Assembly: GCA_036267355.1 (NCBI GenBank)
Contig: DATAWG010000098.1
Span: forward strand, 62,001 to 126,000
From: Pirellulales bacterium
GTDB taxonomy: Bacteria; Planctomycetota; Planctomycetia; Pirellulales; DATAWG01
Direction: 5' to 3'
DNA: 64,000 bases
The notes beneath the pieces are model-generated. The model saw only the letters and a program-made list of their open reading frames with translations. It was not told the DNA's origin and did no database searches. The first letter of the stretch is position 1. Every line of letters starts with the position of its first letter. Shown here piece by piece: positions 36,151-44,622 of the stretch. The position numbers were made by a program, and so were the translations under genes.

Positions 36151-36777
36151 CTACTTCGAACACAATTCGACGATCAAATTCGGCTGCACCGGAATCGAAA
36201 CATCCTCGGCCGTCGGCAACCGGCTTACGCGCCCCTCGGGCACCGGGCCATCGGTGCGCGAAAGGAAGTCGGGCACATCACGATTAAAGTCCGACATGTT
36301 AGCCAACACCGATTGCAGACTCTTGGCCCGATTCTTGACGCGGATCAAATCGTTGGCCTTCACCAGGTAGCTGGGGATGTCGACACGATGGCCATTGACG
36401 GTGATATGCCCATGAGCGATCAACTGCCGGGCCTGTGCCCGCGATTGGCCGAAGCCGAGCCGGTGGACGATATTATCCAGCCGCCGCTCGAGCAGCATCA
36501 TCAGGGCTTCGCCGGTGTTGCCCTTTCCCTTTTCGGCCCGGGCAAAATACCCCCGGAATTGCCGTTCAAGAACGCCGTAGTAATGCTTGACCTTCTGCTT
36601 TTCGCGAAGATGCACGCCGTAGTCGGTGAGCTTGCCGCGGCGGGCCTGATTCATGCCCGGGGGCGTATCGCGGCGCTCGATCGCGCATTTGGGCGTATCG
36701 CAGCGCGATCCCTTCAAAAACAATTTCAGGCCGTCGCGACGGCACAAACGGCAAACGGGGCCAGTAGTCCGAGCCAT
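36151..36777 (-). CDS. rpsD: 30S ribosomal protein S4 (uS4)
   Basis: A 208-residue small-subunit protein that nucleates 30S assembly on 16S rRNA and in many bacteria represses its own operon. This is the zinc-containing form: C9, C12, C26 and C31 (CRLC, then C-x4-C). The S4 RNA-binding domain [20 protein letters not shown] and the [18 protein letters not shown] segment are intact. It follows rpsK by 69 bases; the spacer holds a TTAGGGTGAGGG-like run. Confidence 0.98.
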   Translation of the reverse strand: MARTTGPVCRLCRRDGLKLFLKGSRCDTPKCAIERRDTPPGMNQARRGKLTDYGVHLREKQKVKHYYGVLERQFRGYFARAEKGKGNTGEALMMLLERRLDNIVHRLGFGQSRAQARQLIAHGHITVNGHRVDIPSYLVKANDLIRVKNRAKSLQSVLANMSDFNRDVPDFLSRTDGPVPEGRVSRLPTAEDVSIPVQPNLIVELCSK

Positions 36778-36846
36778 GCGGGAAGTAGGGTCAGGGGTTA
36801 GGGTGAGGGGTTAGGACGAGGCACACAGGGTGCGCTTGCTGCGTTG

Positions 36847-37233
36847 CTATACGCGGCGTTTCTTCGGCGGGCGGCAACCGTTGTGCGGCAGCGGGGTCAC
36901 GTCTTCGATCGATTTGATGGTCAGGCCGGCGGATTGCAGGGCCGTAATGGCGCTTTCGCGTCCGCCGCCGGGCCCTTTCACGCGCACTTCCAACTCCTTG
37001 ACGCCGAATTTCGCCGCCTTCTCGGCACATTGCTGGGCGGCACATTGGCCGGCGAACGGAGTGCTCTTACGGCTTCCCTTGAAGCCACAGGTTCCACCGC
37101 TGGCCCAACACAGGGCATCGCCCTTCGTGTCGGTAATCGTGACGGTCGTGTTGTTGAAGCTCGCCTTGATATGGGCGATGCCGACGGTGACATTGCGCCG
37201 CGCCTTGCGCCGTTTACTCTTTGCTACTGCCAT
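36847..37233 (-). CDS. rpsK: 30S ribosomal protein S11 (uS11)
   Basis: A 128-residue platform protein of the small subunit. [40 protein letters not shown] and the end [19 protein letters not shown] are family blocks. The N-terminus [15 protein letters not shown] is basic as usual. It lies 143 bases after rpsM and 69 before rpsD. The final Asn-Gly in HNGC is the site where other bacteria form isoaspartate. Confidence 0.98.
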   Translation of the reverse strand: MAVAKSKRRKARRNVTVGIAHIKASFNNTTVTITDTKGDALCWASGGTCGFKGSRKSTPFAGQCAAQQCAEKAAKFGVKELEVRVKGPGGGRESAITALQSAGLTIKSIEDVTPLPHNGCRPPKKRRV

Positions 37234-37376
37234 ATTCGATCCTCACCTTTGCAATCGCTCGCGCGTGCCTGCTATCGATATTCTTTCAGCGTGTCTTGCA
37301 GCTCTGTTCGTTGTGTCGCCCTAAACCCGCTTTTCCGCATTGCCGTTCGACATTCGTCCTTCGGCATTTGCCCTTG

Positions 37377-37760
37377 CTACTTCATGTCCTTGACGCCCTT
37401 CTTGCCGGCCACGGTTTTCTTCGGGCCCTTGCGGGTGCGGGCGTTGGTGCGGGTCCGCTGGCCGCGAACCGGCAATCCGCGACGATGGCGAATTCCCCGG
37501 TAGCAATTGATGTCGCGAAGCCGCGAAATATTTTGCGACAATTGCCGGCGAAGCTGACCTTCGACGACATAGTCTTTATCCATCAGCGCCGCCAGGCGGG
37601 CCAATTCGTCTTCGTGCAGATCGCGAGCCTGGCCGAGCGGATCGACGCCCGCCTTATGGCACAACTCGCGGGCAATCTGCGGGCCGACGCCATACAGATA
37701 TTGCAGCGAGAAGACCGTCTTCTTGTCGCTCGGAATGTCGACGCCCAACAAACGTGGCAT
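37377..37760 (-). CDS. rpsM: 30S ribosomal protein S13 (uS13)
   Basis: A 127-residue protein of the 30S head that contacts the P-site tRNA and the 50S subunit. MPRLLGVDIPSDKKTVFSL is the family start, so the ATG at 37760 is chosen although the frame runs to 37892 through a repeat-rich spacer. YLYGVGPQIARELCHKAGVD (helix-two-turns-helix) and the tail RGLPVRGQRTRTNARTRKGP are conserved. It follows rpmJ by 88 bases. Confidence 0.98.
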   Translation of the reverse strand: MPRLLGVDIPSDKKTVFSLQYLYGVGPQIARELCHKAGVDPLGQARDLHEDELARLAALMDKDYVVEGQLRRQLSQNISRLRDINCYRGIRHRRGLPVRGQRTRTNARTRKGPKKTVAGKKGVKDMK

Positions 37761-37848
37761 GGGGGCGGAGGGGGGTGAGGGTGAGGGTGAGGGGTTAGAA
37801 AGCGGGGGGCTACGCGTAAACGCGGTTGGCCCCCGATTTATCCTGGGT

Positions 37849-37965
37849 TTATCCTTGGCGCTGTTTGTGGCGGGGGTCGCTCTTGCAGACAACGAACACC
37901 ACGCCCCGGCGGCGCACGATCTTGCACTTCTCGCAAATTCGCTTAATGCTGGCGCGGACCTTCAT
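37849..37965 (-). CDS. rpmJ: 50S ribosomal protein L36 (bL36)
   Basis: A 38-residue protein, the smallest of the large subunit. It opens [20 protein letters not shown] and ends [10 protein letters not shown]. The zinc-binding set C11, C14, C27 and H33 is complete, so this is the zinc (C+) form. It sits between map and rpsM, its normal place in the spc/alpha junction. infA, which often precedes it, is absent. Spacers are 175 bases upstream and 88 downstream. Confidence 0.96.
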   Translation of the reverse strand: MKVRASIKRICEKCKIVRRRGVVFVVCKSDPRHKQRQG

Positions 37966-38140
37966 AAACGCTCACCTTCCCCTCGCAACCGAGTCATGGT
38001 CCAAAGCGACTCAATATACGCCGCTGGCCCTCTACCCTTCAAGGGCCTTTATTTTGAATTTCGCTTTCGGCCGACAAAATGCGTGCCAAATCGATATTGT
38101 TTTCACATCCCCGGCGACGCCGAACCGCACCCTCGCGACG

Positions 38141-38968
38141 CTAAGCCCGCGACGATTCCGATTTCAGCTCCTGCAATTCTTCCGCGGTCGGCGGGCCGGT
38201 GAGCACCCACGGGCCATCGGCCGTTATCGCGATCGTGTGCTCGAAATGGGCGCTCGGCTTGCCATCGGCCGTCGATTGCGTCCAATGGTCGGGCATTTCC
38301 TTGGTTTTCTTTGTGCCCATGTTCACCATCGGCTCGACCGCGATCACCAAGCCCGATTCGAGGCGAAAATCGTTGTTTCGCCGCAATTGCGGGCTGACGA
38401 AATTCGGCACCTGCGGCTCTTCGTGCATCTTCTGGCCGATGCCATGGCCTACGAAATTCTCGACGACCGAAAACCCGTTGTCGCGCACGTAGCTGGCCAT
38501 TTCGCGGGCCACTTCGCTCCAGCGCGTCTTGCTGGCCATCAATTCAATCGCCAGATTCAACACGCCGCTGGTGATGTCGAGCAGCTTCTGCACATCCGCC
38601 GTCACGCGTCCGACCGGAAACGTGATCGCCGAATCGCCGCACCAGCCGTTGAGCCGGCAGCCGGTGTCGACGCTCACCACGTCTCCCTCTTTCAGCGCCC
38701 GGCGGCCGGGAATCCCGTGCACCACCTCTTCGTTGACCGAGATGCAGGTGCTTGCCGGGAACGGCACCCGGCCTGGCACGCCCTTGAAAAGCGGAGTCGC
38801 CTGCCGCGATTCAAAGAAGCGATCGACCACTTCATCGATCGCGGCGGTGGTAGCGCCCGGCCGAACGGCTTCGCCCGCCAATTGCAGCGCCTCCCAGACC
38901 ACGAGGCCTGCGCGGCGCATTTGCAGAAGTTCGCGATGCGACCGTAACGTAACCACGCCCAACCTCAC
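38141..38968 (-). CDS. map: Methionine aminopeptidase, type I
   Basis: A 275-residue metalloenzyme that removes the starting methionine from new proteins. Metal ligands are in VSVDTGCRLNGWCGDSAITF (two Asp), FVGHGIGQKMHEEPQVPNF (His), LVIAVEPMVNMG (Glu) and AHFEHTIAI (Glu). The start is a GTG at 38968 whose first base is the last base of the adk stop codon (TAGTG), so translation is probably coupled. It has no N-terminal zinc-finger extension. A spacer of 175 bases separates it from rpmJ. Confidence 0.97.
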   Translation of the reverse strand: MRLGVVTLRSHRELLQMRRAGLVVWEALQLAGEAVRPGATTAAIDEVVDRFFESRQATPLFKGVPGRVPFPASTCISVNEEVVHGIPGRRALKEGDVVSVDTGCRLNGWCGDSAITFPVGRVTADVQKLLDITSGVLNLAIELMASKTRWSEVAREMASYVRDNGFSVVENFVGHGIGQKMHEEPQVPNFVSPQLRRNNDFRLESGLVIAVEPMVNMGTKKTKEMPDHWTQSTADGKPSAHFEHTIAITADGPWVLTGPPTAEELQELKSESSRA

Positions 38969-39528
38969 TACCGCCGCAACTCGTCCAAAACGGCCTGGAT
39001 GCGGGCGAACACCTCATCCGGTTGTCCTAGGCCGTCGACCGAGTGCAGCAATCCTTGTTTCCGATAAAAATCCAACAGCGGCTCGGTCTGCTTGCGATAA
39101 GCCACGAGCCGCTGGCGAATCACCTCGGGCTGATCGTCGGCCCGGCCGCGGGCCGCCAGCCGCTTCACAAGCGCCTCTTCGTCTACCCGCAATTCTATGA
39201 CGCCGTCTAGTGGCTGCTTCCTAACCGTCAGCATTTCGTCGAGCGATTCCGCTTGAGCGACCGTGCGGGGAAAGCCGTCCAACAAACATCCAGCCGCACA
39301 ATCGGCGTCCGACAGCCGCCGAGCGACGATTGCCACCACCAGCGAATCGGGCACCAAGTCGCCGCGACTCATGTATTCCTGCGCCGACAGTCCCTCGGGC
39401 GTTTGTTTGCGAACCGCTTCCCGCAGCATGTCGCCCGTCGAAAGGTGCGGGATCTTCAGGTAGGCCAGCAATCGCTCGGCCTGGGTTCCCTTGCCCGCTC
39501 CCGGCGGACCGATAAATATGATTCGCAT
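38968..39528 (-). CDS. adk: Adenylate kinase
   Basis: A 186-residue enzyme that balances ATP, ADP and AMP. The P-loop is MRIIFIGPPGAGKGTQAERL; HLSTGDMLREAV and LLDGFPRTVAQAE are AMP-binding blocks. The lid is short (RGRADDQPEVIRQRLVAYRK), without a zinc-binding insert, so this is the short type. The frame opens eight codons earlier, but the P-loop methionine at 39528 is the family start. It follows secY by 165 bases and overlaps the start of map by one base. Confidence 0.97.
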   Translation of the reverse strand: MRIIFIGPPGAGKGTQAERLLAYLKIPHLSTGDMLREAVRKQTPEGLSAQEYMSRGDLVPDSLVVAIVARRLSDADCAAGCLLDGFPRTVAQAESLDEMLTVRKQPLDGVIELRVDEEALVKRLAARGRADDQPEVIRQRLVAYRKQTEPLLDFYRKQGLLHSVDGLGQPDEVFARIQAVLDELRR

Positions 39529-39693
39529 GCGAGGGTGGGGGTTAGGCGGCACGGGTAACGTTTAATTTTACGGCGATGACCGGTTCGGCACCGCACGCGC
39601 GAAGCCGCAAGCGAGCCTCCGACCACGCTCGGTAGGGAAACTCGCTTACGGTTTTGCGCATCGCTCCCGCCTAAACTCTCCGCAGCCGCGCTT

Positions 39694-41082
39694 CTATTCC
39701 AGCAATCCCTTGTAATTTCGCATGATGAGGTGACTGTCGATTTGCTGCACCAGGTCGAAGGCAACACTGACGATGATCAACAGCCCCGTTCCGCCGAAAA
39801 AGCTGGACACATTCGGCGGCACGCCCATCAGGCTTCCAACGATCGTCGGGATGATAGCGACGACTGCCAAAAAGCCGGCCCCGACATACGTAATCCGCAC
39901 CATGACACGTTCCAAATGGTCCGACGTGCGCCGTCCGGGCCGATAGCCGGGGATAAACGTGCCGTGGTCTTTCATATTGTCGGCCATCTCCTTCGGATTG
40001 AAGGTGATCGCCGTCCAGAAATAGCAGAAGAAATAAATCAACACGATGTAAAGGACGTTGTAGGAGAACGAGCTGCCGCGCTGCAACGAATCGTGCAGGC
40101 CCTCCCAGATCCCGTGCCAAATCGACGGCTCTCCTTTGGTCGCCGAGCTGACATTTTCGAGCCAGCCGAAAATCATCTGCGGAAACAACAGCAAGCTGCT
40201 GGCAAAAATGATCGGCATGACGCCCGATTGATTCACTCGCAGCGGCAGATATTCGCGCGTGCCGCCGAACACGCGCCGGCCGCGCACGTGCTTGGCATGT
40301 TGCGTGGGGATGCGCCGCTGCGCGCGCTCGATATACACCACCCCCGCCACGACGCCGATAAACAGCAGTATCAGCCCGATCAGCACCTCGATCCCTTTCT
40401 TGCCGCCGCTGCTGCCGAGCTCGAAGCGAGTGACCTTAAGCATTTCAAGGCCCGCGGTCGGCATGCGGGCCAAGATGCCGGCCATGATCAACAAGCTGAT
40501 GCCGTTGCCGATGCCGAATTCGTCGATCTGTTCGCCGAGCCACATCAAGAAGATCGTGCCGGCGGTCATGGTGAGAATCGTCACCACGATCCAGCCGAAA
40601 TGGACCGACTGCGTCGCTTGGTCGAAGAAATAGGGATTCACCAATCGGCCGTTGTTGCCGAGGAGATAAAACTTCACGTAGCCCCAGGTTTGCACCAGGC
40701 AGATGAAAACGGTGAGATACCGCGTGTATTCGTTGATTTTCTTTTGCCCGCTTTCGCCCTCCTTGCGGAGCTTCTCGAGCGGCTCCCAGACGCTTCCCAA
40801 AAGCTGGAAGATAATCGATGCCGAGATATACGGCATGATCCCGAGGCCGAAGATCGTCACCACGTTCAACTGGCTGGCGCTGAAGATGGCCACGGCGTTG
40901 AATAAATCGGTGACGCCGCCGGTGCCGGCGCCTTGCTCCGAGACGCGCCGCATCTCGGCCTGATTGACGATCGGCAGCGGCACCGCGAAGCCGATCCGAT
41001 AGATGGCCAATAGCGCGAGCGTCAGCAGAATTTTCTTCCGCAGCTCGGGGATCGTGAAAATCGAGCGGATTTTATCAAACAT
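39694..41082 (-). CDS. secY: Protein translocase subunit SecY
   Basis: The 462-residue channel of the Sec export system, with ten transmembrane helices, partnered by SecE and SecG encoded elsewhere. IPELRKKILLTLALLAIYRI is the first helix region; GLGIMPYISASIIFQLLGSV is the plug and second helix signature; LGEQIDEFGIGNGISLLIMA and PLRVNQSGVMPIIFASSLLL are also diagnostic. PGYRPGRRTSDHLERVMVRI is the last cytoplasmic loop before helix nine. It follows rplO by 78 bases. The large number of exported proteins in this window would depend on it. Confidence 0.98.
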   Translation of the reverse strand: MFDKIRSIFTIPELRKKILLTLALLAIYRIGFAVPLPIVNQAEMRRVSEQGAGTGGVTDLFNAVAIFSASQLNVVTIFGLGIMPYISASIIFQLLGSVWEPLEKLRKEGESGQKKINEYTRYLTVFICLVQTWGYVKFYLLGNNGRLVNPYFFDQATQSVHFGWIVVTILTMTAGTIFLMWLGEQIDEFGIGNGISLLIMAGILARMPTAGLEMLKVTRFELGSSGGKKGIEVLIGLILLFIGVVAGVVYIERAQRRIPTQHAKHVRGRRVFGGTREYLPLRVNQSGVMPIIFASSLLLFPQMIFGWLENVSSATKGEPSIWHGIWEGLHDSLQRGSSFSYNVLYIVLIYFFCYFWTAITFNPKEMADNMKDHGTFIPGYRPGRRTSDHLERVMVRITYVGAGFLAVVAIIPTIVGSLMGVPPNVSSFFGGTGLLIIVSVAFDLVQQIDSHLIMRNYKGLLE

Positions 41083-41160
41083 GATTGCGCTCCATCCCTA
41101 GCTGCCAAGTCACCGAAAAACCGCCCGACGCATTCGTTCGCCGGGAAGATCACTTCCGGA

Positions 41161-41658
41161 TTACCGCGCGTCCTTTTTCGCGGCCATCTTGTTCTTTTGC
41201 ACCGGGGCCGGTTCCGGCAACACGATCGCCTCGCCGCCGGCTTGCTGAATCTTCGCCAGCGCGGCTTCGCTAAATCGATGTGCCGAGATCTTCAGCGGCT
41301 TGGTTAGTTGACCATCCGCCAGCACTTTCAGCAACTCGAATCGGCCTTTAAGCACGCCCTTGGCCTTGAGCGATTCGGGAGTGACCGCTTCGCCGTCGGC
41401 AAACACGGCATCGATGCGGCCGAGATTGACCGACACCACGTCGCGGCCCCATTGGTTGTGAAACCCGCGCTTCGGCACTCGCCGCACCAGCGGCATGCGG
41501 GCGCCTTCGAAAACCGGGTTGGCCGACCAGCCCGCCAACTGGCCCTGGCCTTTGTGTCCGCGGCCCGACGTTTTGCCGCGCCCCGAACCAGGCCCACGGC
41601 CGATCCGCAGACGCTTCTTGTGCTTGTGAATACCGCGATTGACGTCGTTCAATTTCAT
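41161..41658 (-). CDS. rplO: 50S ribosomal protein L15 (uL15)
   Basis: A 165-residue large-subunit protein. The N-terminus MKLNDVNRGIHKHKKRLRIG followed by RGPGSGRGKTSGRGHKGQG is the glycine-rich tail that threads into 23S rRNA. GFHNQWGRDVVSVNLGRIDA and KISAHRFSEAALAKIQQAGG are conserved. A Lys/Pro-rich C-terminal extension of about 18 residues follows. It starts only 10 bases after rpsE, leaving no room for rpmD (uL30), which stands here in many bacteria. Confidence 0.98.
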   Translation of the reverse strand: MKLNDVNRGIHKHKKRLRIGRGPGSGRGKTSGRGHKGQGQLAGWSANPVFEGARMPLVRRVPKRGFHNQWGRDVVSVNLGRIDAVFADGEAVTPESLKAKGVLKGRFELLKVLADGQLTKPLKISAHRFSEAALAKIQQAGGEAIVLPEPAPVQKNKMAAKKDAR

Positions 41659-41668
41659 GTCAGTAATC

Positions 41669-42157
41669 TCATGTCAGCGAAACTCCTCGCAGGCGCTCGA
41701 CTTCATGGCGCGTGCGCAATTTTTGTAAGGCGTCGACCGTTGCTTTCACCAGGTTCACCGGGTTGGTCGAGCCGTAGCACTTCGTCAAAACGTCGTGAAT
41801 GCCCGACGCCTCGCAAACCGCCCGCACCGCAGCCCCCGCGATCACGCCGGTGCCGGGGCTGGCCGGGATCAGCACGACATTGGCGGCGCCAAATTGCCCG
41901 AGCACCCGATGCGGGATCGTGCCCGACTCGATCGGGAACTCGAACATGCTGCGGCTGCCGTCTTTGACGGCCTTTTCCACGCTGGGGGGCACTTCGTTGG
42001 CCTTGCCATAGCCCCAGCCGACTTTCCCCTTGCCATTGCCCACCACGACCATCGCGGCAAAGCTGAATCGCCGGCCGCCTTTGACCACCGCGGCGCAACG
42101 CTTGATCTTGATCACCTTGTCAATCAACTCGCCGCCACGACTCGAATCTTTCGCCAC
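41669..42157 (-). CDS. rpsE: 30S ribosomal protein S5 (uS5)
   Basis: A 162-residue protein at the mRNA entry channel that affects decoding accuracy. The double-stranded RNA-binding-like N-domain is IKRCAAVVKGGRRFSFAAMV followed by VVGNGKGKVGWGYGKANEVP. The C-domain has VVLIPASPGTGVIAGAAVRA and the end YGSTNPVNLVKATVDALQ. It is 173 bases after rplR; the spacer contains a perfect family B palindrome (42235-42290). Confidence 0.98.
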   Translation of the reverse strand: MAKDSSRGGELIDKVIKIKRCAAVVKGGRRFSFAAMVVVGNGKGKVGWGYGKANEVPPSVEKAVKDGSRSMFEFPIESGTIPHRVLGQFGAANVVLIPASPGTGVIAGAAVRAVCEASGIHDVLTKCYGSTNPVNLVKATVDALQKLRTRHEVERLRGVSLT

Positions 42158-42234
42158 GGTAAACTCGCTGGGTGGAAGGCTACAGGCTTGAGACTGTAGG
42201 CCGAAGGTATGAATGGGAATTGTTGCCTGGGTGT

Positions 42235-42290
42235 CCCTCGCTAACGCTTCGGGCTAGTGTCCCTATACTAGCCCGAAGCGTTAGCGAGGG
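42235..42290. repeat. Family B palindrome between rplR and rpsE
   Basis: CCCTCGCTAACGCTTCGGGC continuing to TAGTGT, then CCCTAT, then ACTAGCCCGAAGCGTTAGCG closing with AGGG. The arms are 24 bases and exactly complementary, with a loop of about eight bases. It would form a very stable hairpin in the mRNA. Confidence 0.92.
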
Positions 42291-42330
42291 TGCACGACCG
42301 CACCCAATCGATTCCTACGAATCGAGGTAT

Positions 42331-42699
42331 CTAAAACTGCAAACCGGCTTTTCTGGCGGCTTCGGCCAATGCGGCCACTCGGCCATGGAATTGGGCGCTG
42401 CCGCGGTCGAAACAAACCTTCGTGATCCCGGCCGCAACCGCCCGCTCGGCGACGGCCTTGCCGACCGCTTCCGCCGCGCCTTTGTTGCCGCCATACTTCA
42501 GGCCATCGCGCAGTTGCGTATCGCTCGTGCTCGCGGAGGCCAATGTGCGGCCTAGCGCGTCGTCGATCACCTGGGCATAGATGTGCTTGTGGCTGCGAAA
42601 CACCGACAGCCGCGGACGCTCGGTCGAGCCCCGCACGCGCTTCCGCACCCGAAAGCTGCGACGCGTCCGTTGGCGATTGATGGCCTTTTCGTGATTCAT
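42331..42699 (-). CDS. rplR: 50S ribosomal protein L18 (uL18)
   Basis: A 122-residue protein that binds 5S rRNA in the central protuberance. [37 protein letters not shown] and the end [20 protein letters not shown] are family blocks. The length is normal. It follows rplF by 154 bases; that spacer carries a family A palindrome (42787-42818). Confidence 0.98.
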   Translation of the reverse strand: MNHEKAINRQRTRRSFRVRKRVRGSTERPRLSVFRSHKHIYAQVIDDALGRTLASASTSDTQLRDGLKYGGNKGAAEAVGKAVAERAVAAGITKVCFDRGSAQFHGRVAALAEAARKAGLQF

Positions 42700-42786
42700 G
42701 GCAATTTGCTATTCGATAAATCCAGCGAATTCTTTGCAACGCGTGGCACTGGCGACTCCCACCGATACACAGCCAGCCCAACGCCA

Positions 42787-42818
42787 ACACTGGCAGACTG
42801 CGCTTGCCAGCGGCACAC
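42787..42818. repeat. Family A palindrome between rplF and rplR
   Basis: ACACTGGCAGACTGCGCTTG closed by CCAGCGGCACAC. One arm base differs from the usual TGCCAGTG. Confidence 0.8.
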
Positions 42819-42853
42819 ACCTCTTGGAACAATCCAACCGCCAACTCGTGCCC

Positions 42854-43402
42854 CTACTTCCCGGTAACAGCCTTGCCCGCCTTGCGGCGAACGACTTCGC
42901 CGTCGTAACGCACGCCCTTGCCCTTGTAGGGCTCCGGCTTGCGAACGGCTCGAGCCTCGGCGGCGAATTGGCCGACCATTTGCTTGTCGATCCCCTTGAT
43001 CACCACGTGTGTCTGATCGGGGCACGTGACTTTCAAACCCGGAGGAATCGGCAATTGCACTTCGTTGGCATACCCGACGCGAAGCTGCAACACGTCTTTC
43101 AGTACCGCGGCCAAATAACCGACGCCGACGATCTCGAGCTTCTTTTCATAGCCTTGCGTTACGCCGATCACCATATTGCGCACCAGCGCTCGCGTGAGCC
43201 CTTGCACCGCGCGGGCCTGGCGGGTTTCGTCTTTCCGCGTGACCAGCACGCGCTTGCCCGGCTCGTCGAACTTCACTTCGACGTTCGGCAGATACGTTTG
43301 GTTGAGCTTGCCCAACGGCCCTTCGACGGCAACAGCCCCATCGGCGACGGCGACTTTCACGCCGGCCGGAACGGCCACAGGAACTTTTCCAATCCGCGAC
43401 AT
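42854..43402 (-). CDS. rplF: 50S ribosomal protein L6 (uL6)
   Basis: A 182-residue protein near the factor-binding site of the large subunit, with two copies of the L6 fold. MSRIGKVPVAVPAGVKVAVA is the family start; the first half has GPLGKLNQTYLPNVEVKFD and the second ends in the signature PEPYKGKGVRYDGEVVRRKA followed by GKAVTGK. It follows rpsH by 112 bases; a long palindrome fills most of that spacer. Confidence 0.98.
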   Translation of the reverse strand: MSRIGKVPVAVPAGVKVAVADGAVAVEGPLGKLNQTYLPNVEVKFDEPGKRVLVTRKDETRQARAVQGLTRALVRNMVIGVTQGYEKKLEIVGVGYLAAVLKDVLQLRVGYANEVQLPIPPGLKVTCPDQTHVVIKGIDKQMVGQFAAEARAVRKPEPYKGKGVRYDGEVVRRKAGKAVTGK

Positions 43403-43429
43403 CCGAGTGACTTTCTTTTCTGGGGCCCT

Positions 43430-43511
43430 AAAAAGGTGTCAGGAACCGATTTGCATAAATTCGTTTCGAATCGCGACTCGCTTGGCGCAAATCGGTTCCT
43501 GACACCTTTTT
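43430..43511. repeat. Long palindrome AAAAAGGTGTCAGGAACCGA between rpsH and rplF
   Basis: The arm AAAAAGGTGTCAGGAACCGA continuing TTTG is perfectly complementary to CAAATCGGTTCCTGACACCT continuing TTTT, 24 bases each, around a loop of about 34 bases. On the coding (minus) strand it would end in a T-run, so it looks like a terminator placed inside the ribosomal operon. A truncated relative, AAAAGGTGTCAGGAACG, is at 63877-63893. Confidence 0.92.
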
Positions 43512-43514
43512 CTT

Positions 43515-43910
43515 CTACCACAATTCGCAGAGCACTTCGCCGCCCAGATTCCGCTGGCGGGCCTCGCGGTCGCTGATCACTCCACGGTTCGTGCTAAGAA
43601 TCGAAATGCCCAGGCCGTTGAGGATCGGTTTCAATCTCGCGGCGCCGGCGAAGACGCGGCGGCCCGGCTTGCTGACGCGCTTCAAATGCCGGATGACGCG
43701 CTCGCCGTTCGGCCCGTATTTCAATTCGATCTGCAATTGATTGACCGGCTGGCTCTCGACTTCTTTCCAGTCCCAGATGTAGCCTTCGCGCTTGAGCACC
43801 TCGGCCAGGCCGCGCTTGACCTTTGAAATCGGCATATCGACGCTCGGCCGTTCGACACGCACCGCATTACGGATGCGGGTAAGCATGTCGGCGATAGGAT
43901 CAGTCATCAT
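43515..43910 (-). CDS. rpsH: 30S ribosomal protein S8 (uS8)
   Basis: A 131-residue protein that binds the centre of 16S rRNA and, in E. coli, represses the spc operon. MMTDPIADMLTRIRNAVRVE is the family start; two ATG codons stand together and either could serve. The C-terminus GISILSTNRGVISDREARQR followed by NLGGEVLCELW is conserved. It follows rpsN by 271 bases, a spacer filled with hairpin repeats. Confidence 0.98.
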   Translation of the reverse strand: MMTDPIADMLTRIRNAVRVERPSVDMPISKVKRGLAEVLKREGYIWDWKEVESQPVNQLQIELKYGPNGERVIRHLKRVSKPGRRVFAGAARLKPILNGLGISILSTNRGVISDREARQRNLGGEVLCELW

Positions 43911-43987
43911 GGGGGTTATTGTCCCTTGCAAGACCAGCGCTCAAAAACATAATTCACACTTGCCTACAACACGCCGCCACCCACCTC

Positions 43988-44174
43988 ATCCTCCCCTCTC
44001 CATTTGCTGGAGGGGCCGGACGGTCATTCTCCCCTCTCCCCTTGCGGGAGAGGACAGTCATTCTCCCTTCTCCCCTTGCGGGAGAGGGGTCCCCAAAGGG
44101 GTCAGGCACATTTTTCGGCGGAGCGGTTACCTGCCGATTTTCGGCTCTAGCGGCCGAAAAATGAGCCAGACCCC
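43988..44174. repeat. Hairpin repeat cluster between rpsN and rpsH
   Basis: At 43988-44095 the unit CATTCTCCCCTCTCCCCTTG followed by CGGGAGAGG occurs about three times; each copy is a small hairpin. At 44098-44174 a second element has arms GGGGTCAGGCACATTTTTCG and CGAAAAATGAGCCAGACCCC, matching imperfectly. A relative of the second element is at 48472-48550. Confidence 0.85.
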
Positions 44175-44181
44175 GCCGCGT

Positions 44182-44367
44182 TTACCAACTCGCCTTGCGA
44201 ACGCCGGGAATGTGTCCCTGGTCCGCCAACTTGCGGAAACAAATCCGGCACACGCCAAACTTCCGATACACGGCCCGCGGCCGTCCGCAAAGCAGACAGC
44301 GCCGGTTCAGCCGGGTGGAATATTTCGGCTTCTTCAAGGCCTTTGCAATCTTCGACTTGCTCGCCAT
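44182..44367 (-). CDS. rpsN: 30S ribosomal protein S14, zinc form (uS14)
   Basis: A 61-residue protein of the 30S head. It is the short zinc-binding type, with C24, C27, C40 and C43 (CLLC and CRIC). The C-terminus [18 protein letters not shown] is the family end. Its place between rplE and rpsH is standard. The spacers on both sides are very long (255 and 271 bases) and full of palindromes. Confidence 0.97.
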   Translation of the reverse strand: MASKSKIAKALKKPKYSTRLNRRCLLCGRPRAVYRKFGVCRICFRKLADQGHIPGVRKASW

Positions 44368-44414
44368 GGGGAGCCCTTACAACGATTCTGTACGATAGTG
44401 AACTCGCCGCTCGT

Positions 44415-44547
44415 CCTCGCTAACGCTTCGGGCTGGTGTCCGCCGCTCCGCCGCCAAAAATACCAGCCCGAAGCGTCAGCGAGGGTGAACTCCAAACAAA
44501 TCTTCCATTTCAACCGCGCGCCGTGTGCCACTGGCTATGCCAGTGCT
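44415..44547. repeat. Family B palindrome plus a short family A relative between rplE and rpsN
   Basis: CCTCGCTAACGCTTCGGGCT continuing GGTGT faces ATACCAGCCCGAAGCGTCAG continuing CGAGGG across about 22 bases (44415-44485). A shorter CACTGGCTATGCCAGTG palindrome of the family A type follows at 44530-44546. Confidence 0.85.
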
Positions 44548-44622
44548 TCCGCGCCCTCGGTCGTACCAGCACACCGGCAAAGCAGCGGCACAACTGACAA
44601 TCGTCGCCTCAAATCTGCCGTC

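Noticed and set aside
39730-40905. A 391-codon plus-strand frame over secY
   Set aside because: It is the complement of a clear secY gene and has shadow-type composition.
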